This document shows positions 43,784 to 52,932 of a stretch of DNA of 64,000 nt, one piece after another. The notes under the pieces are model-generated. The model worked only from the letters and a program-made list of their open reading frames with translations. It searched no databases and had not been told where the DNA came from. A program made the position numbers and the translations under genes. The DNA is from Billgrantia aerodenitrificans (GTDB lineage: Bacteria; Pseudomonadota; Gammaproteobacteria; Pseudomonadales; Halomonadaceae). Location of the stretch: contig NZ_JABFTV010000007.1 in assembly GCF_021404405.1 (NCBI RefSeq), forward strand, positions 62,001 to 126,000. The letters run 5' to 3'. Within the stretch, counting starts at the first letter, position 1. Each line of letters starts with the position of its first letter.

Positions 43784-44758
43784 ATGTCCTTCAAGATGAC
43801 AAAAACCGCAGTCGCCGTAAGCGCGGCTCTTCTCACGCTTTCCGCAGGAAGCGCTCTGGCCTCGGAGCCCAGCCTGGGCGATGGCCCCATCCGCATCGTG
43901 ATGCCCTATGGCGCCGGCGGCAGCACCGACATCACGGCCCGCATCATCGCCGCCAATGCCGCGGAGCACTGCGGCAGCCGGATCGATGTGGTCAGCATGC
44001 CCGGGGCAGGCGGCATGGAAGGGTTGCAGTTCGTGGCCGATGCCGAGCCCAACGGCCATACCATCCTCATGGCGGACTACTCTGCCACCATTACCCAGAC
44101 GCTGACCGAGGACACTCCCTGGGAGGTAGAGGACTGGGTGCCCGTCGTGCACCTGACCGACTGGAAACCCACCGTCTACGCCAAGGCCGACCACGCCATC
44201 CAGTCCATCGAGGATTGGATCGAGCTGGCCGAGGCCGAGCCCAACAGCCTGGTGTTCGGTCACGCGGATCCGCTCAGCCTGGTGCACCTGCCGCTGGTAC
44301 TGCTCGAGCTGGAAACCGGCATCCAGAACGTCCACCTGCCGACCACCGGTGGCGGTGAGACTCGCACCATGATCCTGGGCGGGCATATCGACCTGGGCAT
44401 GACGCTGCCGCCTTCCATCGTCTCCAACGTCAACAATGGCGAAGTTACCGCCATCGGCGTCTTTGCCGATGAGCGCTCCGACGTGCTGCCGGACGTGCCC
44501 ACCTTCAAGGAAGCCGGCTACGACGTGTCGTTCGAAGCGCCGCTGCTGGTCTACACCTTCTCCTCGGTGCCGGAGTCGATCCAGCAGGAACTCTCCGAGT
44601 GCATCATGACGGGGCTTGAAAGCGATACTGCCCAGGCCATGGGGCGTCAGGCCTCGGCAGGACTGGAAAACGTCCAGGGACTCGAGAGCGCTCAGGCCGT
44701 CTATCGCGACACCACCGAGCGCGTCAGGGAAGTGCTCGCTGCCATCGGCGAAGGCTGA
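43784..44758 (+). CDS. tctC: Tripartite tricarboxylate transporter substrate-binding protein
   Basis: The 324-residue periplasmic receptor has a signal peptide ending SAGSALA and the TctC/Bug family opening PIRIVMPYGAGGSTDITARI. The core continues with VVSMPGAGGMEGLQFVA and later GGGETRTMILGGHIDL and VGVF-like AIGVFADERSDVLPDVPTFK. Such proteins bind citrate or other carboxylates and feed a TctAB permease, which lies directly downstream. Cysteines at about residues 66 and 273 could form a disulfide. No tctDE-type two-component system is present in the window. Confidence 0.9.
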   Translation: MSFKMTKTAVAVSAALLTLSAGSALASEPSLGDGPIRIVMPYGAGGSTDITARIIAANAAEHCGSRIDVVSMPGAGGMEGLQFVADAEPNGHTILMADYSATITQTLTEDTPWEVEDWVPVVHLTDWKPTVYAKADHAIQSIEDWIELAEAEPNSLVFGHADPLSLVHLPLVLLELETGIQNVHLPTTGGGETRTMILGGHIDLGMTLPPSIVSNVNNGEVTAIGVFADERSDVLPDVPTFKEAGYDVSFEAPLLVYTFSSVPESIQQELSECIMTGLESDTAQAMGRQASAGLENVQGLESAQAVYRDTTERVREVLAAIGEG

Positions 44759-44781
44759 ACCTTACAGGTTGACGCTCCATG

Positions 44782-44807
44782 GACGGGGCCGGCTTGCCGG
44801 CCCCGTC
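44782..44807 (+). other. Hairpin between tctC and tctA
   Basis: GACGGGGCCGGC and GCCGGCCCCGTC pair perfectly over 12 bp with a 2-base loop, 24 bp after the tctC stop. No T-run follows. It would favour the receptor message over the permease message. Confidence 0.6.
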
Positions 44808-44846
44808 GTGGCGTCGTGATCGTTCCAGCCTCGTGGGAGAGTGCGG

Positions 44847-46361
44847 ATGTTGGATATCGTCATCGAGGCCAGTGCACTGGCCTTCCACCCCTATGTGTTG
44901 ATGTACGTTTTCCTGGGAGTGCTGCTGGGTATCACCCTGGGGGCGATCCCGGGCTTGTCGGGTGACATGGCGATTGCCCTGTTGTTGCCCTTCGTGTTCT
45001 TTCTCGAACCCGCACTGGCCATGGGCCTGCTGGTGGGTATCTACAAGGGCGGGCTGTTCGGTGGCTCAATTGCCGCCATTTCCTTCGGTGTGCCAGGTAC
45101 GCCCGGTGCCGCGGCGACCAGCATCGACGGTTACCAGGCCAAGCTCAAGGGCAATCCGAGCAAGGCCTTGCACACGGCTCTCTACTCCTCCGTCATCGGC
45201 GATACCACCAGCGACCTGGTACTGATCTTCATCGCCGTACCGCTGGCGGCGGTGGCGCTGACCTTCGGGCCCATCGAGTTCTTTGCCCTCTATGCCTTCT
45301 CGCTGATTCTGATCGCTGCCCTGAGCCAGGGCATGGTGGCCAAGGGCCTGGCGGTGGCCGCCATTGGCGTGCTGCTGGCGATGATCGGCCGCGACCCCAT
45401 TACCGGGGCCTCTCGTCTCACCTTCGGCATGCCCGGGTTGTCCGGGGGGCTGAGCCTGATTCCGGTGCTGATCGGCATCTTCGCCATCTCGGAGGTGGTG
45501 TTCCAGGGCGCCAAGCTGTGGCGGAGGAAGGTCGACAAGCTGATGGACGACGTGGCCGAGCAGGCCAGCCTGCTGCAGGGCTATGACATCAGCAAGGACA
45601 GGCTGACCTGGGCCGAATTCAAGTCGACCCTCAAGGCCACCTATATCGGGGCCGCAGTGGGCACCTTCATCGGCGCGCTGCCGGGGGCGGGGCAGTCGCT
45701 GGCGGCCTTCATGAGCTACGGCCTGGCCCAGCGCTTCTCGCGCCGCTCCGAGGAGTTCGGCAAGGGTTCGCTGGAGGGCATCGCCAGCGCCGAGTCCGGC
45801 AACAGTGCGACCTGCGGCTCCACCTTCATTCCGCTGTTCGCCTTCGGCATTCCCGGCAGCGCCACCGCGGCGCTATTCGGCGCGGCGTTCATCCTGATGG
45901 GCATGACGCCGGGGCCGAGCCTGCTCACCGACCACACGGCGATCATCTATGCGCTGTTCTTCACGCTGATCTTCGCCAATCTGGTGAACCTGCTGCTGGG
46001 CAAGATCCTGCTGCCCTATTACTCGCGCATCGCCATGATTCAACCCGGCTACATGATCCCGGCTGTCTTCATCCTGGCGATCGTCGGCACCTTCGCGGCG
46101 AACAATTCGGTGATGGACGTGTGGGTGCTGCTGTTCGCCGGTTTGCTCGGTGTGACGCTGAGGCTGATGAGTTTCCCGCTGGCGCCGCTGGTACTCGGCT
46201 TCATCATCGGACCTGGGGCCGAGCGGGCACTGCGCCAGTCGATGATCATGGGCGGAGGCGACTGGTGGGTGCTGATCAAGAGTCCCATCGCCATTGGCTT
46301 CTACATCGCCGCCTTTGCGCTGATCATGCTATTCACCTTCGCCCTGAGGGCCAGGAAATGA
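44847..46361 (+). CDS. tctA: Tripartite tricarboxylate transporter large permease
   Basis: TctA is the large membrane subunit of the TTT transporter. The 504-residue protein has the family signature GAIPGLSGDMAIALLLPFVF and IYKGGLFGGSIAAISFGVPG, with PGTPGAAATSIDGYQ. The second half repeats it with GALPGAGQSLAAFMSYGLAQ and FGIPGSATAALFGAAF. About eleven to twelve membrane segments are visible. GGGAGA lies before the ATG at 44847; the frame extends to a GTG at 44841. Its stop overlaps the tctB start by four bases. Confidence 0.92.
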   Translation: MLDIVIEASALAFHPYVLMYVFLGVLLGITLGAIPGLSGDMAIALLLPFVFFLEPALAMGLLVGIYKGGLFGGSIAAISFGVPGTPGAAATSIDGYQAKLKGNPSKALHTALYSSVIGDTTSDLVLIFIAVPLAAVALTFGPIEFFALYAFSLILIAALSQGMVAKGLAVAAIGVLLAMIGRDPITGASRLTFGMPGLSGGLSLIPVLIGIFAISEVVFQGAKLWRRKVDKLMDDVAEQASLLQGYDISKDRLTWAEFKSTLKATYIGAAVGTFIGALPGAGQSLAAFMSYGLAQRFSRRSEEFGKGSLEGIASAESGNSATCGSTFIPLFAFGIPGSATAALFGAAFILMGMTPGPSLLTDHTAIIYALFFTLIFANLVNLLLGKILLPYYSRIAMIQPGYMIPAVFILAIVGTFAANNSVMDVWVLLFAGLLGVTLRLMSFPLAPLVLGFIIGPGAERALRQSMIMGGGDWWVLIKSPIAIGFYIAAFALIMLFTFALRARK

Positions 46362-46864
46362 ATGAGGGCCGGGAAATGAACCGCACGATGGTGAAAGAGC
46401 TGCTTTCGGCAGCCCTGATGCTGACGTTGGGCATCGCTGGCTTGTTACATATCCAGTACGGTGCCTGGCGACCCGCACCGCTGGTGCCTTCCTACATCAT
46501 GCCGCAGACGGCGTACTACTTCCTGCTCGCTGCCGGCGTCTGGGTGCTGGCCGCCCTGGGCTTGTTCGCCCTGAAAGGCCGGCTCAGCGCGCTGGAGCGG
46601 CCCGGTGCCGAGAACCAGGATCTGGTAGGTGTCGGGGTCGCCGTGGCCTTGATGCTCGGCGGCGCCGTGGTCTACTTCTGGCTGGTGCTCAACGTGGGGC
46701 TGGTGGTCGCTACCGTGGCGTTCAATGGCGTGCTGGTGGCCATGCTGGCGCCCAACGCCAGTTACAAGAGCCTGCTGATCGTCCCGCTGCTGGTGGGAGC
46801 GGCGGTATGGCTGCTGTTCGTCAGGATGATCGGCGTCACCTTGCCTACGCCTCTGCTGTTCTGA
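46358..46864 (+). CDS. tctB: Tripartite tricarboxylate transporter small permease
   Basis: The 168-residue protein has four hydrophobic segments, as in TctB. They include LLSAALMLTLGIAGLLHI, TAYYFLLAAGVWVLAALGLF, GVGVAVALMLGGAVVYFWLV and LLIVPLLVGAAVWLLFVRM, and it ends with the family-like RMIGVTLPTPLLF. The start at 46358 overlaps the tctA stop in an ATGA; a second ATG at 46376 in the same frame is possible. It ends the operon, and a strong hairpin lies between it and convergent matB. Confidence 0.85.
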   Translation: MNEGREMNRTMVKELLSAALMLTLGIAGLLHIQYGAWRPAPLVPSYIMPQTAYYFLLAAGVWVLAALGLFALKGRLSALERPGAENQDLVGVGVAVALMLGGAVVYFWLVLNVGLVVATVAFNGVLVAMLAPNASYKSLLIVPLLVGAAVWLLFVRMIGVTLPTPLLF

Positions 46865-46899
46865 CCGGGCTGCATGGCGGGTCAAGGGGCAAGCGAACC

Positions 46900-46929
46900 A
46901 TGACCGGCCGGTGTCCACCGGCCGGTCAT
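46900..46929. terminator. Hairpin between convergent tctB and matB
   Basis: ATGACCGGCCGGTG and CACCGGCCGGTCAT form perfect 14-bp arms with almost no loop, midway between two convergent genes. It can serve both strands, though T-runs are absent. Confidence 0.6.
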
Positions 46930-46943
46930 ATGTGGGGCGGCCG

Positions 46944-48461
46944 TCAGCGATAGGCGTCCTGATACTGCTTGCGCAACTCGTTCTTCTGCACCTTGCCCAT
47001 GGTGTTGCGCGGCAGGGTATCGACGAAGAACACCCGCTTGGGCTGCTTGTATTTCGCCAGTCGTCCTTCGAGATGGTCGAGCACCTGGCGTTCCCCCAGC
47101 GTGACGCCCGGCTGCGACACCACCACGGCAGTGACGCCCTCGCCGAAGTCCGGGTGGGGCAGGCCGATCACCGCCGATTCCACCACGCCTTCCAGCTCGT
47201 CGATCACCTGCTCGACCTCCTTGGGATAGACGTTGTAGCCGCCCGAGATCACCAGGTCCTTGTCGCGGCCGACGATGTGCACGTAGCCCTGTTCGTCGGC
47301 CATGGCCAGGTCGCCGGTGATGAAGAATCCGTCCTCCAGCAGCTCCTCGCGGGTCTTCTCGGGCATGCGCCAGTAGCCGATGAAGACGTTGGGGCCGCGA
47401 ATCTCGAGCATACCGATCTCGCCCTGGGGCACCGGCGCATGGGTCTCGCGGTCGGTGATGCGGTACTCCACCCCCGGCAGCGGCATGCCCACGGTGCCGG
47501 CGCGGCGCTCTCCGTCGTAGGGGTTGGAGATGTTCATGTTGGTCTCGGTCATGCCGTAACGTTCGAGGATGGCGTGTCCCGTCTTGGCCTCGAACGCCTG
47601 GTGGGTCTCGGCGGTGAGCGGCGCCGAGCCGGAGACGAACAGGCGCATGTTGGCGGTCGCTTCCGGGGTGAGGCGCTCATCGGCCACCAGGCGGGTGTAG
47701 AAGGTGGGCACGCCCATCATGACGCTGCCGTGGGGCATCTCCTCGAAGATCACGTCGGCATCGAACTTGGGCAGGAACAGCATGCTCGAGCCCGCCATCA
47801 GGGTCACGTTGCAGCCGACGAACAGGCCATGGGTATGGAAGATGGGCAGGGCATGGATCAGTCGGTCCGCGGCGGTGAAGCGCCAGGCTTCCACCAGGGT
47901 GGCAGCGTTGGAGCCGAGGTTGCGGTGGGTCAGCATGGCGCCTTTGGAGCGACCGGTGGTGCCCGAGGTGTAGAGAATGGCGGCAAGGTCGTCGTGCTCG
48001 CGCGGTTCGATGCCGGTGTACGCTTCGGCACGCTCGGCCAGCGCCAGCAGGCTGCCGTCGGCATCGGTGCCGAGGGTCTCCACCGCGGGGCAGCCGGTCT
48101 CGCCGGCCACCGTGCGCGCCTCGGTGAGGGCGGCGGGGCGGCAGACGAACAGCGCCGGTTCGGCGTCGTCGAGGAAGTAGCGGATCTCATCGGCGGTATA
48201 GCCGGTGTTGAGCGGCAGATAAACGCCGCCCATGCGCAGGCAGGCGAGGTAGAGCAGGATCGCCTCTGGGCTCTTGTCGACCTGCACCGCAACGCGGTCG
48301 CCGGGGGCCACGCCCAGCGCTTTCAACGCACCGGCCAGGCGGGCGCTGGCGTCCAGAGCATCGCGGTAGGAGTAGCGCCGACCTTCACGGGTGGTGATGA
48401 AGTCGGCGTCGCTACGGTCGCGCATGCGGGCGGCGAAAGTTTCGAAGAGGTTGTGACTCAT
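46944..48461 (-). CDS. matB: Malonyl-CoA synthetase (malonate-CoA ligase)
   Basis: This 505-residue AMP-forming acyl-CoA ligase would convert malonate, ATP and CoA to malonyl-CoA. It has the AMP-binding P-loop ILYTSGTTGRSKGAMLTHRN, the ERYGMTETNMNISNPYDGER motif typical of MatB, ITGDLAMADEQGYVHIVGR, and the C-terminal catalytic lysine in PRNTMGKVQKNELR. The start at 48461 overlaps the malonyl-CoA decarboxylase stop in an ATGA. With the decarboxylase and a TRAP transporter upstream it forms a malonate-use operon. Confidence 0.92.
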   Translation of the reverse strand: MSHNLFETFAARMRDRSDADFITTREGRRYSYRDALDASARLAGALKALGVAPGDRVAVQVDKSPEAILLYLACLRMGGVYLPLNTGYTADEIRYFLDDAEPALFVCRPAALTEARTVAGETGCPAVETLGTDADGSLLALAERAEAYTGIEPREHDDLAAILYTSGTTGRSKGAMLTHRNLGSNAATLVEAWRFTAADRLIHALPIFHTHGLFVGCNVTLMAGSSMLFLPKFDADVIFEEMPHGSVMMGVPTFYTRLVADERLTPEATANMRLFVSGSAPLTAETHQAFEAKTGHAILERYGMTETNMNISNPYDGERRAGTVGMPLPGVEYRITDRETHAPVPQGEIGMLEIRGPNVFIGYWRMPEKTREELLEDGFFITGDLAMADEQGYVHIVGRDKDLVISGGYNVYPKEVEQVIDELEGVVESAVIGLPHPDFGEGVTAVVVSQPGVTLGERQVLDHLEGRLAKYKQPKRVFFVDTLPRNTMGKVQKNELRKQYQDAYR

Positions 48462-49834
48462 TTGGCAGGCTCTCCTTTGGCCATTTTCCGGGCGCGGCGA
48501 TTGAGATCGCGAACTGCATTGGAACATACCACCGTGGCGTTGGCGGTGTAGTTCTCGTGGTTGCGCTCGATGTCGTCGAGTACGTAGAGATAATTGACCA
48601 TCAGTCCGCCAGCCTGCTTCAAGCCCTTGGGTGAGATGTCGCCGAGCCAGTTGATGCGATGCAGCTCGGCGCCGTTGCCGAGGTGGAAGCGGGCCACCGG
48701 GTTGAGCGGCAGGCCGCGAGCGTTCTTCTCCTCGACCAGATAGCGGGCGGCAAGCGGCTTGACCACCGCCGCGAGGCGCTCGCTGTGAGCCGGGTCGAGA
48801 TGCCAGTCGGGGGCGTCCAGCTCGTGCAGCAGCTGGCGCAGCTCGTCGGGCAAGATCTCGTCATCGCGGCGCTCATTGAGCCAGGCGGCAAAGCCCGGCA
48901 CCGGCGAGAGCGTGACGAAGTGCTTGAGCTGGGGCAGCTCCAGTTTCAGCTCCTGGACCACCTGTTTGATCAGAAAGTTGCCGAAGGAGATGCCGCGCAG
49001 GCCGGTCTGGCAGTTGCTGATGCCGAAGAAGGCGGCAGCATCGGCGGCCTCGGGGTCGTCGATGTCGCGCTCACCGCTGGGTTCTCCCGAGAGGATGGGC
49101 TGGATGCGGTCGGGCAGGCCCCGGCATAGCGCCACTTCGACGAAGATCAGCGGCTCGTCGCCGATGGCGGGGTGGAAGAAGGCGAAGCAGCGGCGGTCGC
49201 GGGCGTCGAGGCGGCGGCGCAGGTCGTCCCAGTCGCGAATCTCGTGCACCGCCTCGTAGCGAATGATCTTCTCCAGAATAGAGGCCGGCGTGTTCCAGTC
49301 GATGCGCTTGAGCACCAGGAAACCGCGGTTGAACCAGGAGCCGAACAGGTGGGCGAAGTCGGCATCGATGGCGGCGAGCTCCTGCTTGTCGCCGCTCCAC
49401 TCGTGCAGCAAAGCCAGCAAGCCCTCGCGCATGCGTACCAGCTCGTAGGTGCCGTTGGTGGCCAGGTTGAGGCGCCGGAACAGCTCCTGGCGGCGCGGTT
49501 CGCAGGCATCGAACAGGGCCTGCAGGCGGGAGTTGTCGCGCTGCTCGCGGTAGGCCTCGTAGGCTTGGTCGATGCGCGCCGGGTCGGCGGCGAACTCGCT
49601 GGAAAGCCCCTCGAAGAAGCGGGTGCGCTCCTCCCGCGTCAGGCGGTTGTACATGGAGAGCGCGCGACTGGCCAGGCTGATGCTCGAGGCCTCGCCGTCG
49701 CTCTCCAGCAGCGCCCGGCAGGCGGCGAGCACCTGGCCGTGGTCGGGAATACCGGCCTCGCCCTGGCGCCGCCACAGCCGCGCGTCGCGCTGGGTGATGC
49801 TGTTGAACAGCTCCTGCAGGAAGGTCATGTTCAT
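48458..49834 (-). CDS. matA: Malonyl-CoA decarboxylase
   Basis: The enzyme converts malonyl-CoA to acetyl-CoA and CO2. The 458-residue protein has the all-helical N-terminal part (AYEAYREQRDNSRLQALFDA, NLATNGTYELVRMREGL) and the acetyltransferase-like C-terminal part. That part has AFFHPAIGDEPLIFVEVALC, FVTLSPVPGFAAWL with the likely catalytic serine, and ARFHLGNGAELHRINWLGD with the likely catalytic histidine, then GGLMVNYLY. GGAGA lies six bases before the ATG. It overlaps matB by four bases and follows dctM by 12 bp. Confidence 0.93.
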   Translation of the reverse strand: MNMTFLQELFNSITQRDARLWRRQGEAGIPDHGQVLAACRALLESDGEASSISLASRALSMYNRLTREERTRFFEGLSSEFAADPARIDQAYEAYREQRDNSRLQALFDACEPRRQELFRRLNLATNGTYELVRMREGLLALLHEWSGDKQELAAIDADFAHLFGSWFNRGFLVLKRIDWNTPASILEKIIRYEAVHEIRDWDDLRRRLDARDRRCFAFFHPAIGDEPLIFVEVALCRGLPDRIQPILSGEPSGERDIDDPEAADAAAFFGISNCQTGLRGISFGNFLIKQVVQELKLELPQLKHFVTLSPVPGFAAWLNERRDDEILPDELRQLLHELDAPDWHLDPAHSERLAAVVKPLAARYLVEEKNARGLPLNPVARFHLGNGAELHRINWLGDISPKGLKQAGGLMVNYLYVLDDIERNHENYTANATVVCSNAVRDLNRRARKMAKGEPAK

Positions 49835-49846
49835 GTCGGCTCTCCG

Positions 49847-51181
49847 TCAGCCCATGATCAGGTTGGGCAGCCACAGGGCGATGCCCGGGAAGAAGCACAG
49901 CAGGACGATGCCGAGCACCATGCACAGGGCGTACGGCAGACTGCCCAGCAGAATGTTGCGCAGCGAGATGTCTGGTGCGATGCCCTTGATGATGAACAGG
50001 TTCAGGCCCACCGGTGGGGTGATCAGGCCGATCTCCAGGTTGATGGTCAGGATCACCGCGAACCAGTAGGGATCGAAATCGGCGGCCAGGATGATCGGCA
50101 GCAGGATCGGCGCGGTCATCACGATCACCGCCACCGGCGGCAGGAAGAAACCGGCGACGAGCAGGAACAGGTTGATGATGCCCATCAGCACCCAGCGATT
50201 CACTTCCATGTTGGCGATGGCGGCGGCCACGGTCTGGGTGATGAACATCGAGGAGAGGGCATAAGCGAACACTTCGGCGGTAGCGATGACCAGCATGATC
50301 ATCACGCTCTCGCGCAGAGAGTCGCGCATGATCAGCTTGACCGGCTTGACCTGCCACATGCGATAGATCACCACCGCTAGCGCCACGCACAGGAAGGCGC
50401 CGACACCGGCCGCCTCGGAGGGCGTGGCCACACCGCCGTAGAGGGCGAACAGGATGCCGGCAATCACCAGCATGAAGGGCACTACACGCACCAGCGCCTT
50501 GAGGTTGGTGTCGACGTTGGCCTTGATGTTCTGCTTCACCTGGGCTGCGGCCTTGGCCATGGGGTTGGCGTAACCGCCGGCCAGGCGGCAGGCGATCATG
50601 GTCCAGATCATGAACAGACCGGCCAGCATCAGCCCGGGCAGTACCCCCGCCATGAACAGGCGGCCAATGGAGGTCTCGGTGGAGATGCCGTAGATGATCA
50701 TGGTCACCGAGGGCGGGATCAGTATGCCGAGCGTGCCACCGGCGGCGATGCAGCCCGCGGCCACACCGTCGGGATAGCCGCGGGTGCGCATCTCGGGAAT
50801 GCCCATCTTGCCGATGGCGGCACAGGTGGCCGGCGACGAGCCGGAGAGCGCCGAGAAGATGGTGCAGGCGCCGATGTTGGAAACGGCGAGCCCACCCGGC
50901 AGACGGCCCATCCACAGGTCCAGCGAGCGGTAGAGGTCGCGGCCGGTAGGCGAGGAAGCCACGGCGGCGCCCATCAGGATGAACATGGGGATGGCGACGA
51001 AGCCGAATTCGGCGATGCGGTCGAAGAAGGTCTCGCCGAAGTAGATCAGCTCCGGCAGACCGCGGTCGTACATCAGCGCCAGCAGCGACACGCCGCCCAG
51101 GGCGAAGGCGATGGGTGTGCCGATGGCCATCAACACGATGAGCGCGATGGCGACGATGATGCCCATGGTGATCGGATCCAT
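49847..51181 (-). CDS. dctM: TRAP transporter large permease (malonate operon)
   Basis: The 444-residue DctM-type protein has about twelve membrane segments. The signature starts GTPIAFALGGVSLLALMYDR; ALSGSSPATCAAIGKMGIPE and GILIPPSVTMIIYGISTETS follow, as in DctM permeases. GGGAGG stands before the ATG at 51181. It begins two bases after the dctQ stop. The operon continues with the decarboxylase and the synthetase, which makes malonate the likely substrate, as in rhizobial matPQM systems. Confidence 0.92.
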   Translation of the reverse strand: MDPITMGIIVAIALIVLMAIGTPIAFALGGVSLLALMYDRGLPELIYFGETFFDRIAEFGFVAIPMFILMGAAVASSPTGRDLYRSLDLWMGRLPGGLAVSNIGACTIFSALSGSSPATCAAIGKMGIPEMRTRGYPDGVAAGCIAAGGTLGILIPPSVTMIIYGISTETSIGRLFMAGVLPGLMLAGLFMIWTMIACRLAGGYANPMAKAAAQVKQNIKANVDTNLKALVRVVPFMLVIAGILFALYGGVATPSEAAGVGAFLCVALAVVIYRMWQVKPVKLIMRDSLRESVMIMLVIATAEVFAYALSSMFITQTVAAAIANMEVNRWVLMGIINLFLLVAGFFLPPVAVIVMTAPILLPIILAADFDPYWFAVILTINLEIGLITPPVGLNLFIIKGIAPDISLRNILLGSLPYALCMVLGIVLLCFFPGIALWLPNLIMG

Positions 51182-51183
51182 GT

Positions 51184-51699
51184 TCACACCTCCCCGCGCA
51201 GGATTTCGGCGACGTACTGCAGCGTGAGCAGGCTGGTGCCCACCGCCATCGGCATCAGTCCCGGCCACAGCCGCGGGTTCCACACGGTGCCGGTGCGCCA
51301 GTTGTACTGGTAGGCCTCGATCACGTAGACCCAGGAGGCATAGGCCAGCGCCGCGCAGAAGGCCAGACCGATCAGCGCGGCTACCAGGCGCATGATCTTG
51401 CGTGCCGTGCCACCCAGGGCGTCGGGCAGAATGGTGATGGCCACGTGGCCGCCGGTCATCAGCACGTAGGGGCTACCCATCAGCATGGCGCCGGTAACGG
51501 AGAACACCGTGAACTCGGTCTGCCAACTGGTGCTCATGCCGAGCACGTAACGAATGAAGACCATCTGACAGATCACCACCACGCCGGCGATGAACAGCAC
51601 GGCCGCCAGGTAGGCGCTGGCGCGTGACAGGGTGTCCATCAGGCGGATATAGCCGCCGATGACACCGGATCGTTGAGCAAGGGATTGAGAGTGGGCCAT
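51184..51699 (-). CDS. dctQ: TRAP transporter small permease (malonate operon)
   Basis: The 171-residue DctQ-type protein has four membrane segments. It shows the family pattern AAVLFIAGVVVICQMVFIRYV followed by WQTEFTVFSVTGAMLMGSPY and GGHVAITIL. It forms the membrane complex with DctM. The gene lies 77 bp after the receptor gene, with a 9-bp-stem hairpin in the gap, and two bases before dctM. Confidence 0.88.
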   Translation of the reverse strand: MAHSQSLAQRSGVIGGYIRLMDTLSRASAYLAAVLFIAGVVVICQMVFIRYVLGMSTSWQTEFTVFSVTGAMLMGSPYVLMTGGHVAITILPDALGGTARKIMRLVAALIGLAFCAALAYASWVYVIEAYQYNWRTGTVWNPRLWPGLMPMAVGTSLLTLQYVAEILRGEV

Positions 51700-51730
51700 G
51701 GCCGTGTAGTCCTCCCGGGGTTCGAAACGG

Positions 51731-51753
51731 GGGCCACCCGTGGCGGGTGGCCC
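51731..51753. other. Hairpin between dctP and dctQ (malonate operon)
   Basis: GGGCCACCC and GGGTGGCCC form a perfect 9-bp stem with a 5-base loop. It lies 24 bp past the receptor stop codon on the minus strand and lacks a T-run. Confidence 0.6.
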
Positions 51754-51776
51754 GACTCACTGGGAAGAGCTGGGCC

Positions 51777-52778
51777 TCAATCGACGGCGAGGGCCGCGTC
51801 GATGATGGCCTGGCCATTGGGTACGTTTTCGGCAAAGTTCTTGTAGGAGGTCTCACGGGCGATCTCGATCCAGGCGTTGTAGTCCTCCTCGCTCATGCGC
51901 ACCACCTCGATGCCGTTCTGCTCGTAGACCTCGACCATCTTGGCGTCGATGGCCGCGGCCTCGGCGGCGAAGAACTCCTCGGCGGCCTTGCCGGCTTCCA
52001 TCAGCGCGGCTTGCTGCTCCTCGTTGAGGCGCTGCCACACCTGCTCCGAGATGAGAATCGGCTCGTACATGAACCACAGCGCGAAATCGCCCGGTTCGGT
52101 CAGGCACTCCACCTGTTCGTAGAGGCGGAAGGAGATGAACGACATCGACGAGGTGTTGGCGGCATCCAGCACGCCGGTCTGCATGGCGGTATAAACCTCG
52201 GAAGAGGGCATCGAGGCGATGGAGGCGCCTGCCGCCTGCAGCATCTGCTCGAAGGCCGGGCCGGCGGCGCGGATGTTCTGGCCGCGCACGGTGTCGGGGG
52301 CGGTGATGCACTGCTCGCTGGAGGCGAAGCCGCCGGCGAGCCAGCTGTCGGCCAGCACTCGGGCACCGTTGTCCATGATCACCTGTTTGATCATGTCCAT
52401 GTACTCGGACTCGTTGAGGCGCGCGGCGTGTTCGTGGTTGCGCACCAGGCCCGGCATCAGGGTGGCGGAAAACTCCGGATGGCGGCCGCTGGCGTAATCC
52501 AGCGGCAGCAGGGTCAGATCCAGGCGGCCGCGTACCAGCGCGCCCCACTGCTCGTTGGCACGGAACAGCGACTGACCGGGGTAGACCTGAATCTCGAGCC
52601 CCACATCGGCTTCTGCCACTTGGCGGGCCATCAGCTGCACCATCTCGTCGCGGACATCACCTTGACCACCGGGGAACTGGTGCGAGGCGCGCAGTACGGT
52701 GTTGGCGGCAGCGGCACTGCTGAAGGCGAGGGCCAGGCCGAGCGTCGCGGCCAGGGTAGCTAGGGTGTGGCGTTGCAT
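51777..52778 (-). CDS. dctP: TRAP transporter solute-binding protein (malonate operon)
   Basis: The 333-residue periplasmic receptor has a signal peptide ending FSSAAAA and DctP-family features. These include LRASHQFPGGQGDVRDEMVQ, EIQVYPGQSLFRANEQWGAL and VRGQNIRAAGPAFEQMLQAA, plus ALMEAGKAAEEFF near the end. Its gene is first in the operon and reads away from the GntR regulator gene. Malonate as ligand follows from the downstream matA and matB, not from the receptor sequence itself. Confidence 0.9.
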   Translation of the reverse strand: MQRHTLATLAATLGLALAFSSAAAANTVLRASHQFPGGQGDVRDEMVQLMARQVAEADVGLEIQVYPGQSLFRANEQWGALVRGRLDLTLLPLDYASGRHPEFSATLMPGLVRNHEHAARLNESEYMDMIKQVIMDNGARVLADSWLAGGFASSEQCITAPDTVRGQNIRAAGPAFEQMLQAAGASIASMPSSEVYTAMQTGVLDAANTSSMSFISFRLYEQVECLTEPGDFALWFMYEPILISEQVWQRLNEEQQAALMEAGKAAEEFFAAEAAAIDAKMVEVYEQNGIEVVRMSEEDYNAWIEIARETSYKNFAENVPNGQAIIDAALAVD

Positions 52779-52840
52779 TGGGCGTCTCCTTGGGATTGTT
52801 GTTGTACTGAAGTGTCGTTTTTATATCCATCAGGCGTGCT

Positions 52841-52872
52841 GATGTATACTTCAATAGACGTTGTATATACTC
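52841..52872. promoter_or_regulatory. Candidate operators of the GntR regulator (malonate operon)
   Basis: Two GT-AC palindromic cores lie in the 154-bp divergent region: GATGTATACTTC with GTATAC at 52844-52849, and TTGTATATACTC with GTATATAC at 52863-52870. They are about 20 bp apart, two helical turns, and resemble FadR-type GntR operators. They would cover the promoters of both dctP and the regulator gene. Confidence 0.55.
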
Positions 52873-52932
52873 GTGTCAAATCCGTTACAGTAAAAAGACC
52901 CGCTCTTGAATGCCGCGACCGAGGAGGTGGCC

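Noticed and set aside
46911..48551. Long plus-strand open frame opposite matB
   Set aside because: It mirrors the matB frame and shows no conserved motif or ribosome-binding site. It is a codon-bias shadow.
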